This document shows, piece after piece, positions 16,336 through 24,528 of a stretch of 25,827 nt of DNA. The stretch is taken from NCBI GenBank assembly GCA_021829055.1, contig JAJZCS010000001.1, positions 1 through 25,827 of the forward strand, given 5' to 3'. The position numbers were made by a program, and so were the translations under genes. The DNA is from Pseudomonadota bacterium. Lineage in GTDB: Bacteria > Pseudomonadota > Alphaproteobacteria > Acetobacterales > Acetobacteraceae. Each line of letters starts with the position of its first letter. Positions within the stretch are counted from its first letter, which is position 1. Under the pieces are notes generated by a model that did no database searches, was not told where the DNA came from, and saw only the letters and a list, made by a program, of their open reading frames with translations.

Positions 16336-17462
16336 CACTTTTCTCCTTCGCCGATGGCCCGTTCATAAACGGCGAGCGTGGCTCTGCAAATAACAGACTG
16401 ACCATACAACGCTTCAGCGCGCGCCCTTCCGGCAGCCCCCAAGCTTGCGCGCATCGAGGCGTCCGAGATCAGCTCGGCCAGGGCATCGGCCAAAGCCGCG
16501 GGATCACGGGGCGGAACTAGAAGTCCCGTCTGGTTGCGAACAACTGCATCCCGGCACCCCGTGACATCCGTGGCCACCACCGGTAGACCTGAAGCCATCG
16601 CTTCAAGAAGAAATAAAGGCAATCCCTCCCGATATGATGGCAGGCAAGCAATGTGGGCCGAACGCAATAGCGCGGCCATGTCATCGACCCTGCCAATCCA
16701 ACGCACTGGAAATGCACCCCTCAGCACACTATCCGGCAGCGAACTAGGGTTTTCCGGGTCTGGCGTCCCGGCAAGGACCAGATCGGCCAAGCTGCCACGC
16801 TCATGCAGGATTTTTCCAGCCTCGATAAATTCCCGCACACCCTTGTCGAGCAGCATCCGTGCGCCGAGCACGACTTTGATGACGCCGGCCCGAGGCGGGT
16901 GCGGTCGGAAACGCTCTAGATCGACACCCGCTCCCGGGATCAGAATAGCTCTTTCGTTCGGAATCGCGCCGCTTGTGACAGCTGTCGTCCGATCCTCCGA
17001 GTTCTCAAAAATGGCAAACGCCCCGCGCGCACCGATCGTGGCTTGGAGCGCTAACCGCACGAAAGGGCGTAGCAGGCGCGCCTTCAGCGTATTGGACACG
17101 AACACGAACCCCTGCCCCACCGGAGCGTTGACCACGGACCTTACGCCGGCAATTTCGGCTGCCAACGTCCCGAGGAGGATTGCCTTTAAGGCGACGTGAT
17201 GGACCACGTCTGGTCGTAACGAGCGATAATGCCTGATAATGTCGGTAAACAGTAAAAATTCAGAAAAAGGACTAATCCGAGCCCGAACGAAATCGACTCT
17301 AATTACGTCAAACCCCTCCTCCCGCAGCGAAGCCGACGCCGGTCCCACGCGCGTCAATATGGTTACGCGCCAGCCCGCCTCACGCGCCGCGCGGGCGCGC
17401 GAAAGAAGATGCGAAGCGAAGAACCAATCCTCGCCGATTAAGAAGACCAGATGCTTAGGCAC
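16335..17462 (-). CDS. GT4-family glycosyltransferase
   Basis: A 375-residue GT-B fold enzyme that would transfer a sugar from a nucleotide-sugar donor to an envelope acceptor in the cytoplasm. The N-terminal Rossmann half starts HLVFLIGEDWFFASHLLSRA, with LRPDVVHHVALKAILLGTLA. The donor half has LIPGAGVDLERFRP, VVLGARMLLDKGVREFIEA, RWIGRVDDM and the EX7E motif in SYREGLPLFLLEAMASGLP (Glu279/Glu287). Start is GTG 17462, 3 bp after the galE stop with GGAAAG upstream. Retaining enzymes of this kind often use UDP-galactose or related donors, and the upstream galE fits that, but the donor and acceptor are inference. There is no membrane anchor. Confidence 0.88.
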   Translation of the reverse strand: MPKHLVFLIGEDWFFASHLLSRARAAREAGWRVTILTRVGPASASLREEGFDVIRVDFVRARISPFSEFLLFTDIIRHYRSLRPDVVHHVALKAILLGTLAAEIAGVRSVVNAPVGQGFVFVSNTLKARLLRPFVRLALQATIGARGAFAIFENSEDRTTAVTSGAIPNERAILIPGAGVDLERFRPHPPRAGVIKVVLGARMLLDKGVREFIEAGKILHERGSLADLVLAGTPDPENPSSLPDSVLRGAFPVRWIGRVDDMAALLRSAHIACLPSYREGLPLFLLEAMASGLPVVATDVTGCRDAVVRNQTGLLVPPRDPAALADALAELISDASMRASLGAAGRARAEALYGQSVICRATLAVYERAIGEGEK

Positions 17463-17465
17463 AAT

Positions 17466-18470
17466 TTAAAATGCTTTCCTACTTTCCCATCGCCATGCGT
17501 CGCGGCACATATCCTCGATCCCCCGAGTGGCTCGCCACTGTAGTAATTCTGCGGCTAGGGACGCATCAGCATAACACTCGGCAACGTCACCGGGACGCCG
17601 GGGCATGATCGAATACGGCACTTTTTTGCCCGTGGCAGCCTCAAAGGCCGCTACGAGCTGCAGAACCGAATACCCGGTTCCAGTGCCAAGATTGACCGTG
17701 ACAATCCCGCCGTGCCCAAGCGTGCGCCGGAGTGCAAATTCATGGGCCTCAGCTAAGTCCATAACATGAATGTAATCGCGTATACCTGAGCCATCAGGCG
17801 TAGGATAGTCATCGCCGAAAACACGCAAAAAAGGGCGCCTACTCCGAGCCACCTGACAAAGATACGGCATAAGGTTCGCCGGCACACCACGCGGATCTTC
17901 GCCGATCAGCCCAGAGGGATGCGCGCCAACCGGATTGAAATACCGCAGCACTGCCGCCGATTGGATGACGCCAGTGCGGACCAGATCGGTGATCATATCC
18001 TCCATCACCAGCTTCGTACGACCGTAAACATTGCTCGGATGCGCGGGTGCGGTCTCCGTAATCGGGCAGATCTCAGGTTCGCCGTACACCGCCGCAGAGG
18101 ATGAAAACACGATGCGTGAAACCCCCGCACGCTGCATCGCGGCCAGCAAACGTACCGTTCCCACGATATTCACATCAAGATATAGGAGCGGTTCCATCTC
18201 GCTTTCCCCGACTGCCTTTTTCGCAGCAAAGTGGATCACTGCATCGACCTGAAAGGCAGAAAAAGCCCGGGTTAGTGCAAGTTCGTCACGGATATCCGCT
18301 TCAATAACGGGAATCTCTATGCCGCTGATCCGCTGGATCCGCTCCGGGACGTCCCGATCCGCATTGGAAAAATCGTCGAGAAGAACGACTTTATAGCCAC
18401 GTCCCAGCAATACGACCGCCGTGTGCGAACCAATAAATCCCGCCCCACCCGTTAGCAAGATGCGCGACAT
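17466..18470 (-). CDS. galE: UDP-glucose 4-epimerase
   Basis: About 334 residues from ATG 18470, interconverting UDP-glucose and UDP-galactose with bound NAD+. The extended SDR signatures are intact: TGGAGFIGSH (7-16) binds NAD, FAAKKAVGES follows, SSSAAVYG (123-130) contains the catalytic Ser, and YGRTK (Tyr149, Lys153) completes the site at the same positions as in E. coli GalE. RYFNPVGAHPSG and DGSGIRDYIHVMDLAEAH are also typical. The frame is open 36 codons further upstream, but that stretch is not family-like. It lies in a 120-bp gap downstream of the heparinase gene, and 3 bp separate it from the glycosyltransferase. It likely supplies UDP-galactose to the glycosyltransferase. Confidence 0.95.
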   Translation of the reverse strand: MSRILLTGGAGFIGSHTAVVLLGRGYKVVLLDDFSNADRDVPERIQRISGIEIPVIEADIRDELALTRAFSAFQVDAVIHFAAKKAVGESEMEPLLYLDVNIVGTVRLLAAMQRAGVSRIVFSSSAAVYGEPEICPITETAPAHPSNVYGRTKLVMEDMITDLVRTGVIQSAAVLRYFNPVGAHPSGLIGEDPRGVPANLMPYLCQVARSRRPFLRVFGDDYPTPDGSGIRDYIHVMDLAEAHEFALRRTLGHGGIVTVNLGTGTGYSVLQLVAAFEAATGKKVPYSIMPRRPGDVAECYADASLAAELLQWRATRGIEDMCRDAWRWESRKAF

Positions 18471-18590
18471 TTGACCCAGATTCCTCGATTCGCCAGTATG
18501 GGATCTTGCCACTTCACCATCCATGCCGTCATTGGCACCCCGGCCTTCTCCAAGATGGGAGCGCCAAAAAACCCTCATAGCAGGCTCATG

Positions 18591-20165
18591 TCAGCCCATC
18601 TTGGTTATGGCCCATTTGATCTGCTGAGGGCCATCCTGCGACACGCTCAGAACGATCTGCTCCCCGCGCCGTGGTTCATTACCACCCAGATAAACGCTTT
18701 CCTCGATCAGGATGGCCGCACCGTCAGCGCGAAACCGCCAGCCCTGCCCTCCCGGCAGCCGCAGCAAAGCAGCCGCGCCGTCACGTTGCAAGCTGGCCGT
18801 AACATTAGGATGCAGATGGAAGCGAAGAGTAAAGGGTTGCCCTTCATCGGACTCAATAATGTCTTCTCCGCGCAAATCCTCGCCGCTTTCTGCAAGGTAG
18901 AGGCGCCGGCGGTGGATCGCGTTGAATACCGGACGCCAACCGTCGTGACTCATTTCTAGCCAATGAGCACCATTGGCTTCCTGGCGTTGCGCCTCGACGA
19001 TGCTGGGCCGACGACCCAACCCGCCCGACCTTAGCTCTGACGACGAGACGTCCGCAATAACAAGCGTGGAATGGGCAGCCGTAGCGCGCAAGGCATCTCG
19101 CCAGTCACCCGGCGATGCCGGAGCGGCGCCGCAATTGACGACCAATCGTTCGCGGCCGACAGAAAACTCGAACGACAATGTCCCAGCGTGGGCCAAGCGG
19201 TCGGAACCCGAAGGCGGTGGCGCCCCCGCATCCGCAAGCAGCACGCTCCTGCCTGCAGCCAACCTGTAAAATCCTGTATCCGCCAATGTCATGACGCTAC
19301 GGCCAGTGCGACCGGCTTGGCCAAGCACGAGGTCGATCAGGTTCGGCCAATCCTCGCGGGATCCATTGAACAATGCAAGGCCACCATCGCCGTGCCTCAA
19401 TGCCCGAAGTGCCACGGCCATACGTTCAATCGCGCCGGGCAGGCTCGCTGGCGCCTCAATGCGCCCGGCCTGCAGCAATGCGCGAATTTCGGTTAAATCC
19501 TGCAAGCAGGCGAGATGTGCCGCCGGACTCCGCTCAACGTGGCCGCCGTCCGGAAGAACCTGGCGCTCGATTTCCGGCGGCAGGAATCGCAAAACCCGTT
19601 GAAGAAACGGTGCGTGCTCTGGAATCGCGACAGCAGCTGCGGTCAACCCTTTAAGGGCGGTCAATGCCGAGCCGTCACGCGCCTCGACCGGCAGCAACGC
19701 CGCAAGGGCCCGTGCGTCGTACACCAGCCGCGCCATCAGTTCTTGCCGAAACTCATCTTCAGCGGAAGAAGCAAAAAAATCATAATGTCCAAGCCAGCTT
19801 GCAACGCGAGCGCCTATAATTGGCGCGCTCATCGCCCGGCTGGGGACATCCGAACAGTTGATCCAATCGCTGACCAAGGCTCGGGCGCGTACCCGAGCAG
19901 CATCGGATCCAAGCGCACGCAGATCGCGGAGCCACGAAAATCCATGGGTGTAGTCATGAATGAGTGCCGTACCCTGCGTCGACCCAAAACCGCCTGGCAA
20001 AAGAGCCCGGGTCGTCCCAAGGTATTCAATTTCTCCTTTTAGAATCCGAGCGCCACGACCAGGATCACCCGGCCACGGGTCGCGAACCGGCAGCGCCGGT
20101 GCGTCAGGAATTGCCGCCCCCCGAAAACCGGTCAGCCGAGAGATCCATTCGCGCGCCCCGACCAT
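18591..20165 (-). CDS. Heparinase II/III-family protein
   Basis: About 524 residues. It shows the N-terminal alpha-helical toroid (DYTHGFSWLRDL, SDWINCSDVP, PIIGARVASWLGHYDFF, VERSPAAHLACLQDL) and the C-terminal beta-sandwich (DTGFYRLAAGRSVLLADAGA, HAGTLSFEFSVGRERLVVNC, AAHSTLVIADVSSSE, HDGWRPVFNAIHRRRLYLAE) of the heparinase II/III family. Members cleave uronic-acid polysaccharides; in alphaproteobacteria the substrate of this rpe-linked member is not known. No clear Sec signal is seen. The ATG at 20165 overlaps the rpe stop (TGATG), with GGGGAGA 8 nt upstream. Co-location with galE and a glycosyltransferase is consistent with polysaccharide handling. Confidence 0.88.
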   Translation of the reverse strand: MVGAREWISRLTGFRGAAIPDAPALPVRDPWPGDPGRGARILKGEIEYLGTTRALLPGGFGSTQGTALIHDYTHGFSWLRDLRALGSDAARVRARALVSDWINCSDVPSRAMSAPIIGARVASWLGHYDFFASSAEDEFRQELMARLVYDARALAALLPVEARDGSALTALKGLTAAAVAIPEHAPFLQRVLRFLPPEIERQVLPDGGHVERSPAAHLACLQDLTEIRALLQAGRIEAPASLPGAIERMAVALRALRHGDGGLALFNGSREDWPNLIDLVLGQAGRTGRSVMTLADTGFYRLAAGRSVLLADAGAPPPSGSDRLAHAGTLSFEFSVGRERLVVNCGAAPASPGDWRDALRATAAHSTLVIADVSSSELRSGGLGRRPSIVEAQRQEANGAHWLEMSHDGWRPVFNAIHRRRLYLAESGEDLRGEDIIESDEGQPFTLRFHLHPNVTASLQRDGAAALLRLPGGQGWRFRADGAAILIEESVYLGGNEPRRGEQIVLSVSQDGPQQIKWAITKMG

Positions 20166-20848
20166 CAACGTATCTCCCCGACGGACAAACCCCGCAGCGC
20201 GGCAATTGCCCCACGGTAGTCCGGAGAATCAAACACAGAAGTTCCCGCCACCAAAACATCTGCGCCTGCGGCAATTGCAGCGGGTGCCGTGGCAACATCA
20301 ACCCCCCCATCGACTTCGATCCGTATCACACGGCCCGACGCATCGATCATCCGTCGGAGTGCCGTAATCTTTTCCAGCTGGCTCACCAGAAACTTCTGGC
20401 CACCAAAACCGGGATTGACTGTCATGACGGTAACAAGGTCGATAAGATCAAGGACATGTCCGATCGCCTCGATTGAAGTAGCAGGGTTAAGCGCGACCCC
20501 TGCCCGTTTGCCGGCGGTACGGACAGCTTGTAGCGAGCGATGGAGATGATACCCCGCTTCCGCGTGGACGATGATCTGATCCGCCCCCGCATCCGCAAAA
20601 GCGGCGATATAAGGATCGGTCGGTGTAATCATCAGATGGACATCAAAGGGAAGTCCCACACGATCGCGCAAAGCCCGAAGGACCAACGGACCGAAGCTAA
20701 TATTTGGCACGAAATGCCCATCCATGATATCAAGATGCAGCCAGTCCGCCCCAGCCGCAGCGACGGCAGTTGCTTCTTCAGCCAAGCGTCCAAAATCGGC
20801 TGCCAGCAGACTTGGGGCAACAAGGATATCAGGAGCCATACTCTTCAT
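20165..20848 (-). CDS. rpe: Ribulose-phosphate 3-epimerase
   Basis: A 227-residue TIM-barrel enzyme of the pentose-phosphate pathway, converting ribulose-5-P and xylulose-5-P. All metal and acid/base residues are visible: APSLLAADFG, WLHLDIMDGHFVPNISFGP (His38, Asp40), FDVHLM (His71), VMTVNPGFGGQKF and RIEVDGGV (Asp180). The length is typical. AAGGAG (20853-20858) sits about 4 nt before ATG 20848. It is the first gene of the minus-strand run with heparinase, galE, GT4, creA and purH, and the 212-bp upstream gap probably holds the promoter. The usual upstream rsmB neighbour seen in some relatives is absent. Confidence 0.97.
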   Translation of the reverse strand: MKSMAPDILVAPSLLAADFGRLAEEATAVAAAGADWLHLDIMDGHFVPNISFGPLVLRALRDRVGLPFDVHLMITPTDPYIAAFADAGADQIIVHAEAGYHLHRSLQAVRTAGKRAGVALNPATSIEAIGHVLDLIDLVTVMTVNPGFGGQKFLVSQLEKITALRRMIDASGRVIRIEVDGGVDVATAPAAIAAGADVLVAGTSVFDSPDYRGAIAALRGLSVGEIR

Positions 20849-21060
20849 GACACTCCTTCTAATGGAGCGAATCGGCTTGCCACAAGCATCCTCTTCCTAA
20901 GTTATCGCCCATTTTTGAAAAAGCAGTGCAAAGTTGCGAACCATACATCCCGCCAGATGTATCGTGCCGCGTGTAGTCCACAAAAATGCGGCCCAATACG
21001 ATCCGCGAAAGAAATCTACGCCTCCGTCATGCCCCGCCTCTGAGCCGATCGGGCGGATCG
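20849..21060. other. Intergenic region between recR and rpe
   Basis: 212 bp with no reading frame. It lies upstream of rpe and must contain its promoter. I could not point to a convincing -35/-10 pair. A short CCGATCGG palindrome lies near the recR stop, too weak to call a terminator. Confidence 0.4.
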
Positions 21061-21648
21061 TCAAGCATCGCGCCGCGCTGCAAGCGCCAGAGCAAGGGTT
21101 CCATCGTCAAGAATCTCGATCGCACCACCGACCGGCACACCTTGGGCCAGCTGAGTTACCCGAATGCCCGTGGTCTTGAGGCGATCCATCAAATAATGTG
21201 CACTGGCCTGCCCCTCAACGGTTGATGGCAGGGCAAGAATAATCTCCCGAACACGACCATCGAGCCGTTCCAGCAACGGCGCGATACGCAGCGTTTCCGG
21301 ACCACGGCCCGTAATCGGCGACAGCAGGCCACCTAACACATGGTAGCGCCCATGATAGATTCCTGCACGTTCCAGCGCCCAAAGGTCTGCCACCGATTCA
21401 ACAACGCAAATCATTGGTTCCCGAGACGCATCAGCGCAAATCGTGCAAGGGTCAGATGTGTCGAGGGCAAAACATGTTGAGCAAGCCCGCACCTGCTCCG
21501 CTGCGTCCTTCAGCGCCGCAATCAATGGCACCAATCTGTGCTCCCTGTCACTAAGCAGCCGGAGCACGATCCGCCGCGCGCTTCGTGGCCCCAGTCCAGG
21601 GAGACGAGCGATGATCTGCGTAAGGCGCTCTATCGCTGGCGTGCTCAT
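21061..21648 (-). CDS. recR: Recombination protein RecR
   Basis: A 195-residue DNA-repair clamp of the RecFOR pathway that helps load RecA at gaps. The N-terminal helix-hairpin-helix (LTQIIARLPGLGPRSARRIV), the four-cysteine zinc finger (Cys56, Cys59, Cys68, Cys71 in ACSTCFALDTSDPCTICAD), the Toprim domain (ICVVESVADLWALERAG, YHVLGGLLSP) and the C-terminal TQLAQGVPVGG Walker-like segment are all present. Length and start are typical. Unlike many bacteria there is no dnaX-ybaB pair before it; the upstream gene is the GGDEF-EAL gene, 138 bp away. It may be transcribed on its own. Confidence 0.97.
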   Translation of the reverse strand: MSTPAIERLTQIIARLPGLGPRSARRIVLRLLSDREHRLVPLIAALKDAAEQVRACSTCFALDTSDPCTICADASREPMICVVESVADLWALERAGIYHGRYHVLGGLLSPITGRGPETLRIAPLLERLDGRVREIILALPSTVEGQASAHYLMDRLKTTGIRVTQLAQGVPVGGAIEILDDGTLALALAARRDA

Positions 21649-21747
21649 CCGGTTATTCCCAATTTATATCGCAAAATTCGCTGCCCTGTCATGATGGGCT
21701 CGATACTCCGCAACTGCAGGGGCAGCAATTGAAGCTGACTCTGGAAC

Positions 21748-21779
21748 CGTCGTAGGGCACCACCGGGATGGCTACGACG
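21748..21779. repeat. 8-bp perfect hairpin between the GGDEF-EAL gene and recR
   Basis: CGTCGTAG (21748-21755) pairs with CTACGACG (21772-21779) over a 16-nt loop that can form an extra CCA/TGG pair. It starts 7 nt after the GGDEF-EAL stop and lies 99 nt before the recR start. There is no T-run, so it is a possible RNA stabiliser or Rho-linked end rather than an intrinsic terminator. Confidence 0.5.
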
Positions 21780-21786
21780 TCCCGCT

Positions 21787-24222
21787 TCATTCAAGCCCCT
21801 GTTGTGGGTCGAGCGGCGATCCAGAAGCCCCCTCCAGCGGGACCTGGACCGACACACGTTCAGGATCAGCTTCGGCCAGCCCAGTTTTATGGAAGCACCC
21901 TTCCACCTGTTGCAGCATCTGCTCCTTTCGAAGCGACGCGAAGAACTCAGGTCCCTGCGCCTCGTCGCAGCCATATTCATTCAGCAGATCTGCCTGGATG
22001 TCATTACTCACGCCTTCGGCAGTAACCTCGAGATTAAGCGCATGAGCCAGATCGATTATCGCGCGGACGATGGGGCCGTTTGCCGCATCCGACTCCAGAT
22101 TAGCGACAAATCGACGATCAATCTTGAGCCGGTCAAACGGAATATCATACAGCGTTGCTAACGACGAATAACCTGCCCCGAAATCGTCGAGTGCCGTTCG
22201 ACAACCCAACAGACGCAACGCCCGCAGATTCTCATGGCTCCGCCCATCGTTTCCCAGCATTGACGACTCGGTTATTTCAAACTCTATCCTTGATGGATCA
22301 ATCTCGGCCTCATCCAAGAGGCCGGCCACATCACGAACCAACCTGGCGTCACGCAACTGCACTGGGGGGATATTGACGCAAACGCGGAAGTCGTCAGGCA
22401 GCCGACCCACCAGGTCGACCGCCTCGCTAAGCACGAACATTCCAATTGCTCCAATCAAGCCGTTCTGTTCGGCGATCGCTATAAATATTTCCGGCGGAAT
22501 TGGTCCACGTTCGGGATGATGCCAGCCAACCAGCGCTTCGCCGCCAACCATCCTTCGGCTTCGCAGGGCAATGATCGGCTGAAACTCCACGAAGAGACCA
22601 CCATTTGCCACGGCGTGCCGCAACTCACGCTGCAACGTCGGATCATCCCGCAGATTGCGGTCCAGCCGGGGATCGAAAATGCACCACGTTCCTCGTCCCG
22701 CCGCTTTTGCTCTATACAAGGCCGTATCGGAATTTTTGTACAATTCTTCCGGTGTCGCGCCATCCCTCGGTGCGATGGCAATTCCGACGCTGCTTCCGAT
22801 CTCGATCGTTACGCCGTCAAACTTGAATGGGCGGGCTACCCGATCAATGAGCCGCTCCGCCACTGCCGCCACCTCGGCCTCGTCACCTGTGTCAAGAAGG
22901 AGTGAAAATTCGTCGCCGCCAAGACGCGCCACCACGTCGCGGTCGCGGATCGTCGCGCGCATTCGATGCGCAACGGCACGTAAAACACGATCGCCCATGG
23001 AATGGCCGTAGACGTCGTTCACCGCTTTAAATGCGTCTAGGTCTAGGCTGAGCAGGGCTGCACCGGCCGAATTCTTCAGACCAGCAACCATAGTCGCCAC
23101 GGCGGCATTGAATTCAACCCGGTTTGCAAGTCCTGTGAGCATATCGTGCGTTGCCAGGAACGCGATGTGCTCCCGAGACTGATGGCTGGCGGTCACATCC
23201 GAGCCAACTCCGCGATAGCCCGAAAAATCCCCGTTCGGTCCATCAAAAATCGGCTTTCCAGTTAGTGACCACCACCGCCGTTCGGGCCCCACTTGTACCG
23301 GAACGACGATGTCCCGCATGGGTAACCGCGCCTCAAGGCACGCCAAAAATCGTGCTTGGCTGGCGACGGAATCTGAAGCGGCACCACCAAACAGCACATC
23401 TACGAGCTTGCCTTGCATGGCTTCCAACGGTCGGCGGGCTACCTCCGCGAAGCGGGGCGACACGTGTTTGAGGCACAAATGGGCATCGGTTTCCCAAAGC
23501 CAGTCACTGGCGCTTTCCTCGAAATCACGGAGCAGGATACGAATTGTTTCGTTCGTATGCTCGAGGCGAATCATGGTCAGTGTACGCTCAATCATGCGTG
23601 CGTTGAGCGACAGGATCGAATAGAGCGTGTAGAGCGCATAAATAACGACGCACACAACAATGGGTAGAGAGCCGGCCGGCGAATGGTAGGCTACCGATGC
23701 AAAAGTCCCGAGAGTAAGCGGCCACCATACAGCGAAGGCATAGGTCATGGGACCGCCGATGACTGTGCTGGCGATCAACGCCACCTCAACTCCGACAATG
23801 AGCGTCGCGACATGAGGTGCGCCCGAACGAATCATCAAGTTCAGGTAAATCGCCCAGAAAATCCCGAGCGTGAGCCTTGCGATGAAAAGCCATCGTCGCG
23901 TCGACCCCATAGTGGCCAGTCGATCAAAGCTGGAAAGCCAACGTTGGGCGATGACCAAGTTGGCGCCGTACGCGAATACGAGCGCTCCTAGGCAAACCAA
24001 GAGCAGCCCATGCTCGAGTGCGTGAGGATGCTGAAATACTAAGGCGAGAGCCACCAGAGCTCCCGCTGGCACCATAACAAAACTTTGGCGAGCCCAACTG
24101 TCAAGATGCCTCATCCTGACGCGATCAACATATTGTTCCGGAATCGCGCGGCTGGTTATCAGTAGCTGGCCTAGCTTTCGCAGGAGTGGAAATTTCTCTG
24201 TTCGGTCACCCTGCCCAGGCAC
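21787..24222 (-). CDS. Membrane PAS-GGDEF-EAL cyclic-di-GMP turnover protein
   Basis: An 811-residue protein from GTG 24222, with AAGGAGA (24232-24238) upstream. Residues about 47-205 contain several hydrophobic stretches (roughly 47-65, 70-92, 110-130, 140-157, 160-178, 185-205), so an integral-membrane sensor. A PAS domain follows at about 232-345. The GGDEF domain (355-520) has LGGDEF (435-439) with an intact RxxD inhibitory I-site (Arg426-Asp429), so it should make c-di-GMP under product control. The EAL domain (535-780) keeps EAL (562-564), FEITES, LDDFGAGYSSL, LKIDRRF, TAEGV and a Gln in EAQG. Minor changes are EALVGW instead of EAL.RW and QGPEF instead of QGY.F. Both catalytic halves therefore look competent. 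The signal it senses is unknown. Confidence 0.93.
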   Translation of the reverse strand: MPGQGDRTEKFPLLRKLGQLLITSRAIPEQYVDRVRMRHLDSWARQSFVMVPAGALVALALVFQHPHALEHGLLLVCLGALVFAYGANLVIAQRWLSSFDRLATMGSTRRWLFIARLTLGIFWAIYLNLMIRSGAPHVATLIVGVEVALIASTVIGGPMTYAFAVWWPLTLGTFASVAYHSPAGSLPIVVCVVIYALYTLYSILSLNARMIERTLTMIRLEHTNETIRILLRDFEESASDWLWETDAHLCLKHVSPRFAEVARRPLEAMQGKLVDVLFGGAASDSVASQARFLACLEARLPMRDIVVPVQVGPERRWWSLTGKPIFDGPNGDFSGYRGVGSDVTASHQSREHIAFLATHDMLTGLANRVEFNAAVATMVAGLKNSAGAALLSLDLDAFKAVNDVYGHSMGDRVLRAVAHRMRATIRDRDVVARLGGDEFSLLLDTGDEAEVAAVAERLIDRVARPFKFDGVTIEIGSSVGIAIAPRDGATPEELYKNSDTALYRAKAAGRGTWCIFDPRLDRNLRDDPTLQRELRHAVANGGLFVEFQPIIALRSRRMVGGEALVGWHHPERGPIPPEIFIAIAEQNGLIGAIGMFVLSEAVDLVGRLPDDFRVCVNIPPVQLRDARLVRDVAGLLDEAEIDPSRIEFEITESSMLGNDGRSHENLRALRLLGCRTALDDFGAGYSSLATLYDIPFDRLKIDRRFVANLESDAANGPIVRAIIDLAHALNLEVTAEGVSNDIQADLLNEYGCDEAQGPEFFASLRKEQMLQQVEGCFHKTGLAEADPERVSVQVPLEGASGSPLDPQQGLE

Positions 24223-24528
24223 TTCGATGCGTCTCCTTCCTTATTTGTCACCGTCGACCCGGTCGAAGCTTTTATCGCAACCGTTCGTGCCTGAACCCTT
24301 GTCGCGGACAATGCGATCTGAGAGGCGTTGCGCTATTTGGATCTGAAACAATCACCCGACAACGCAAGCGGCACCATGCCGAGTCCGATGAGAAGAGGCC
24401 CCGTCGAGCTGCATCTCCCAGAACAAACTGGCCTCCACAGGGAGGGCTATCACGAAAAATATCCTTTCACAACCGGAAGATGTATCGCTTATGATACTTT
24501 GCCTTCTACACCCTAAAAGGAGATCCAA
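24223..24528. other. Divergent intergenic region between the GGDEF-EAL and acyltransferase genes
   Basis: 306 bp without a gene; both ribosome sites (24232-24238 minus, 24517-24522 plus) lie at its ends. A possible plus-strand -10 is TATGAT near 24491, with TTTCAC about 19 bp upstream, a weak match. No lux-box-like or other strong palindrome is recognised. Confidence 0.4.

Noticed and set aside
18471..18578. 36-codon upstream extension of galE
   Set aside because: GalE proteins begin just before TGGAGFIGSH; the extra residues do not resemble the family.
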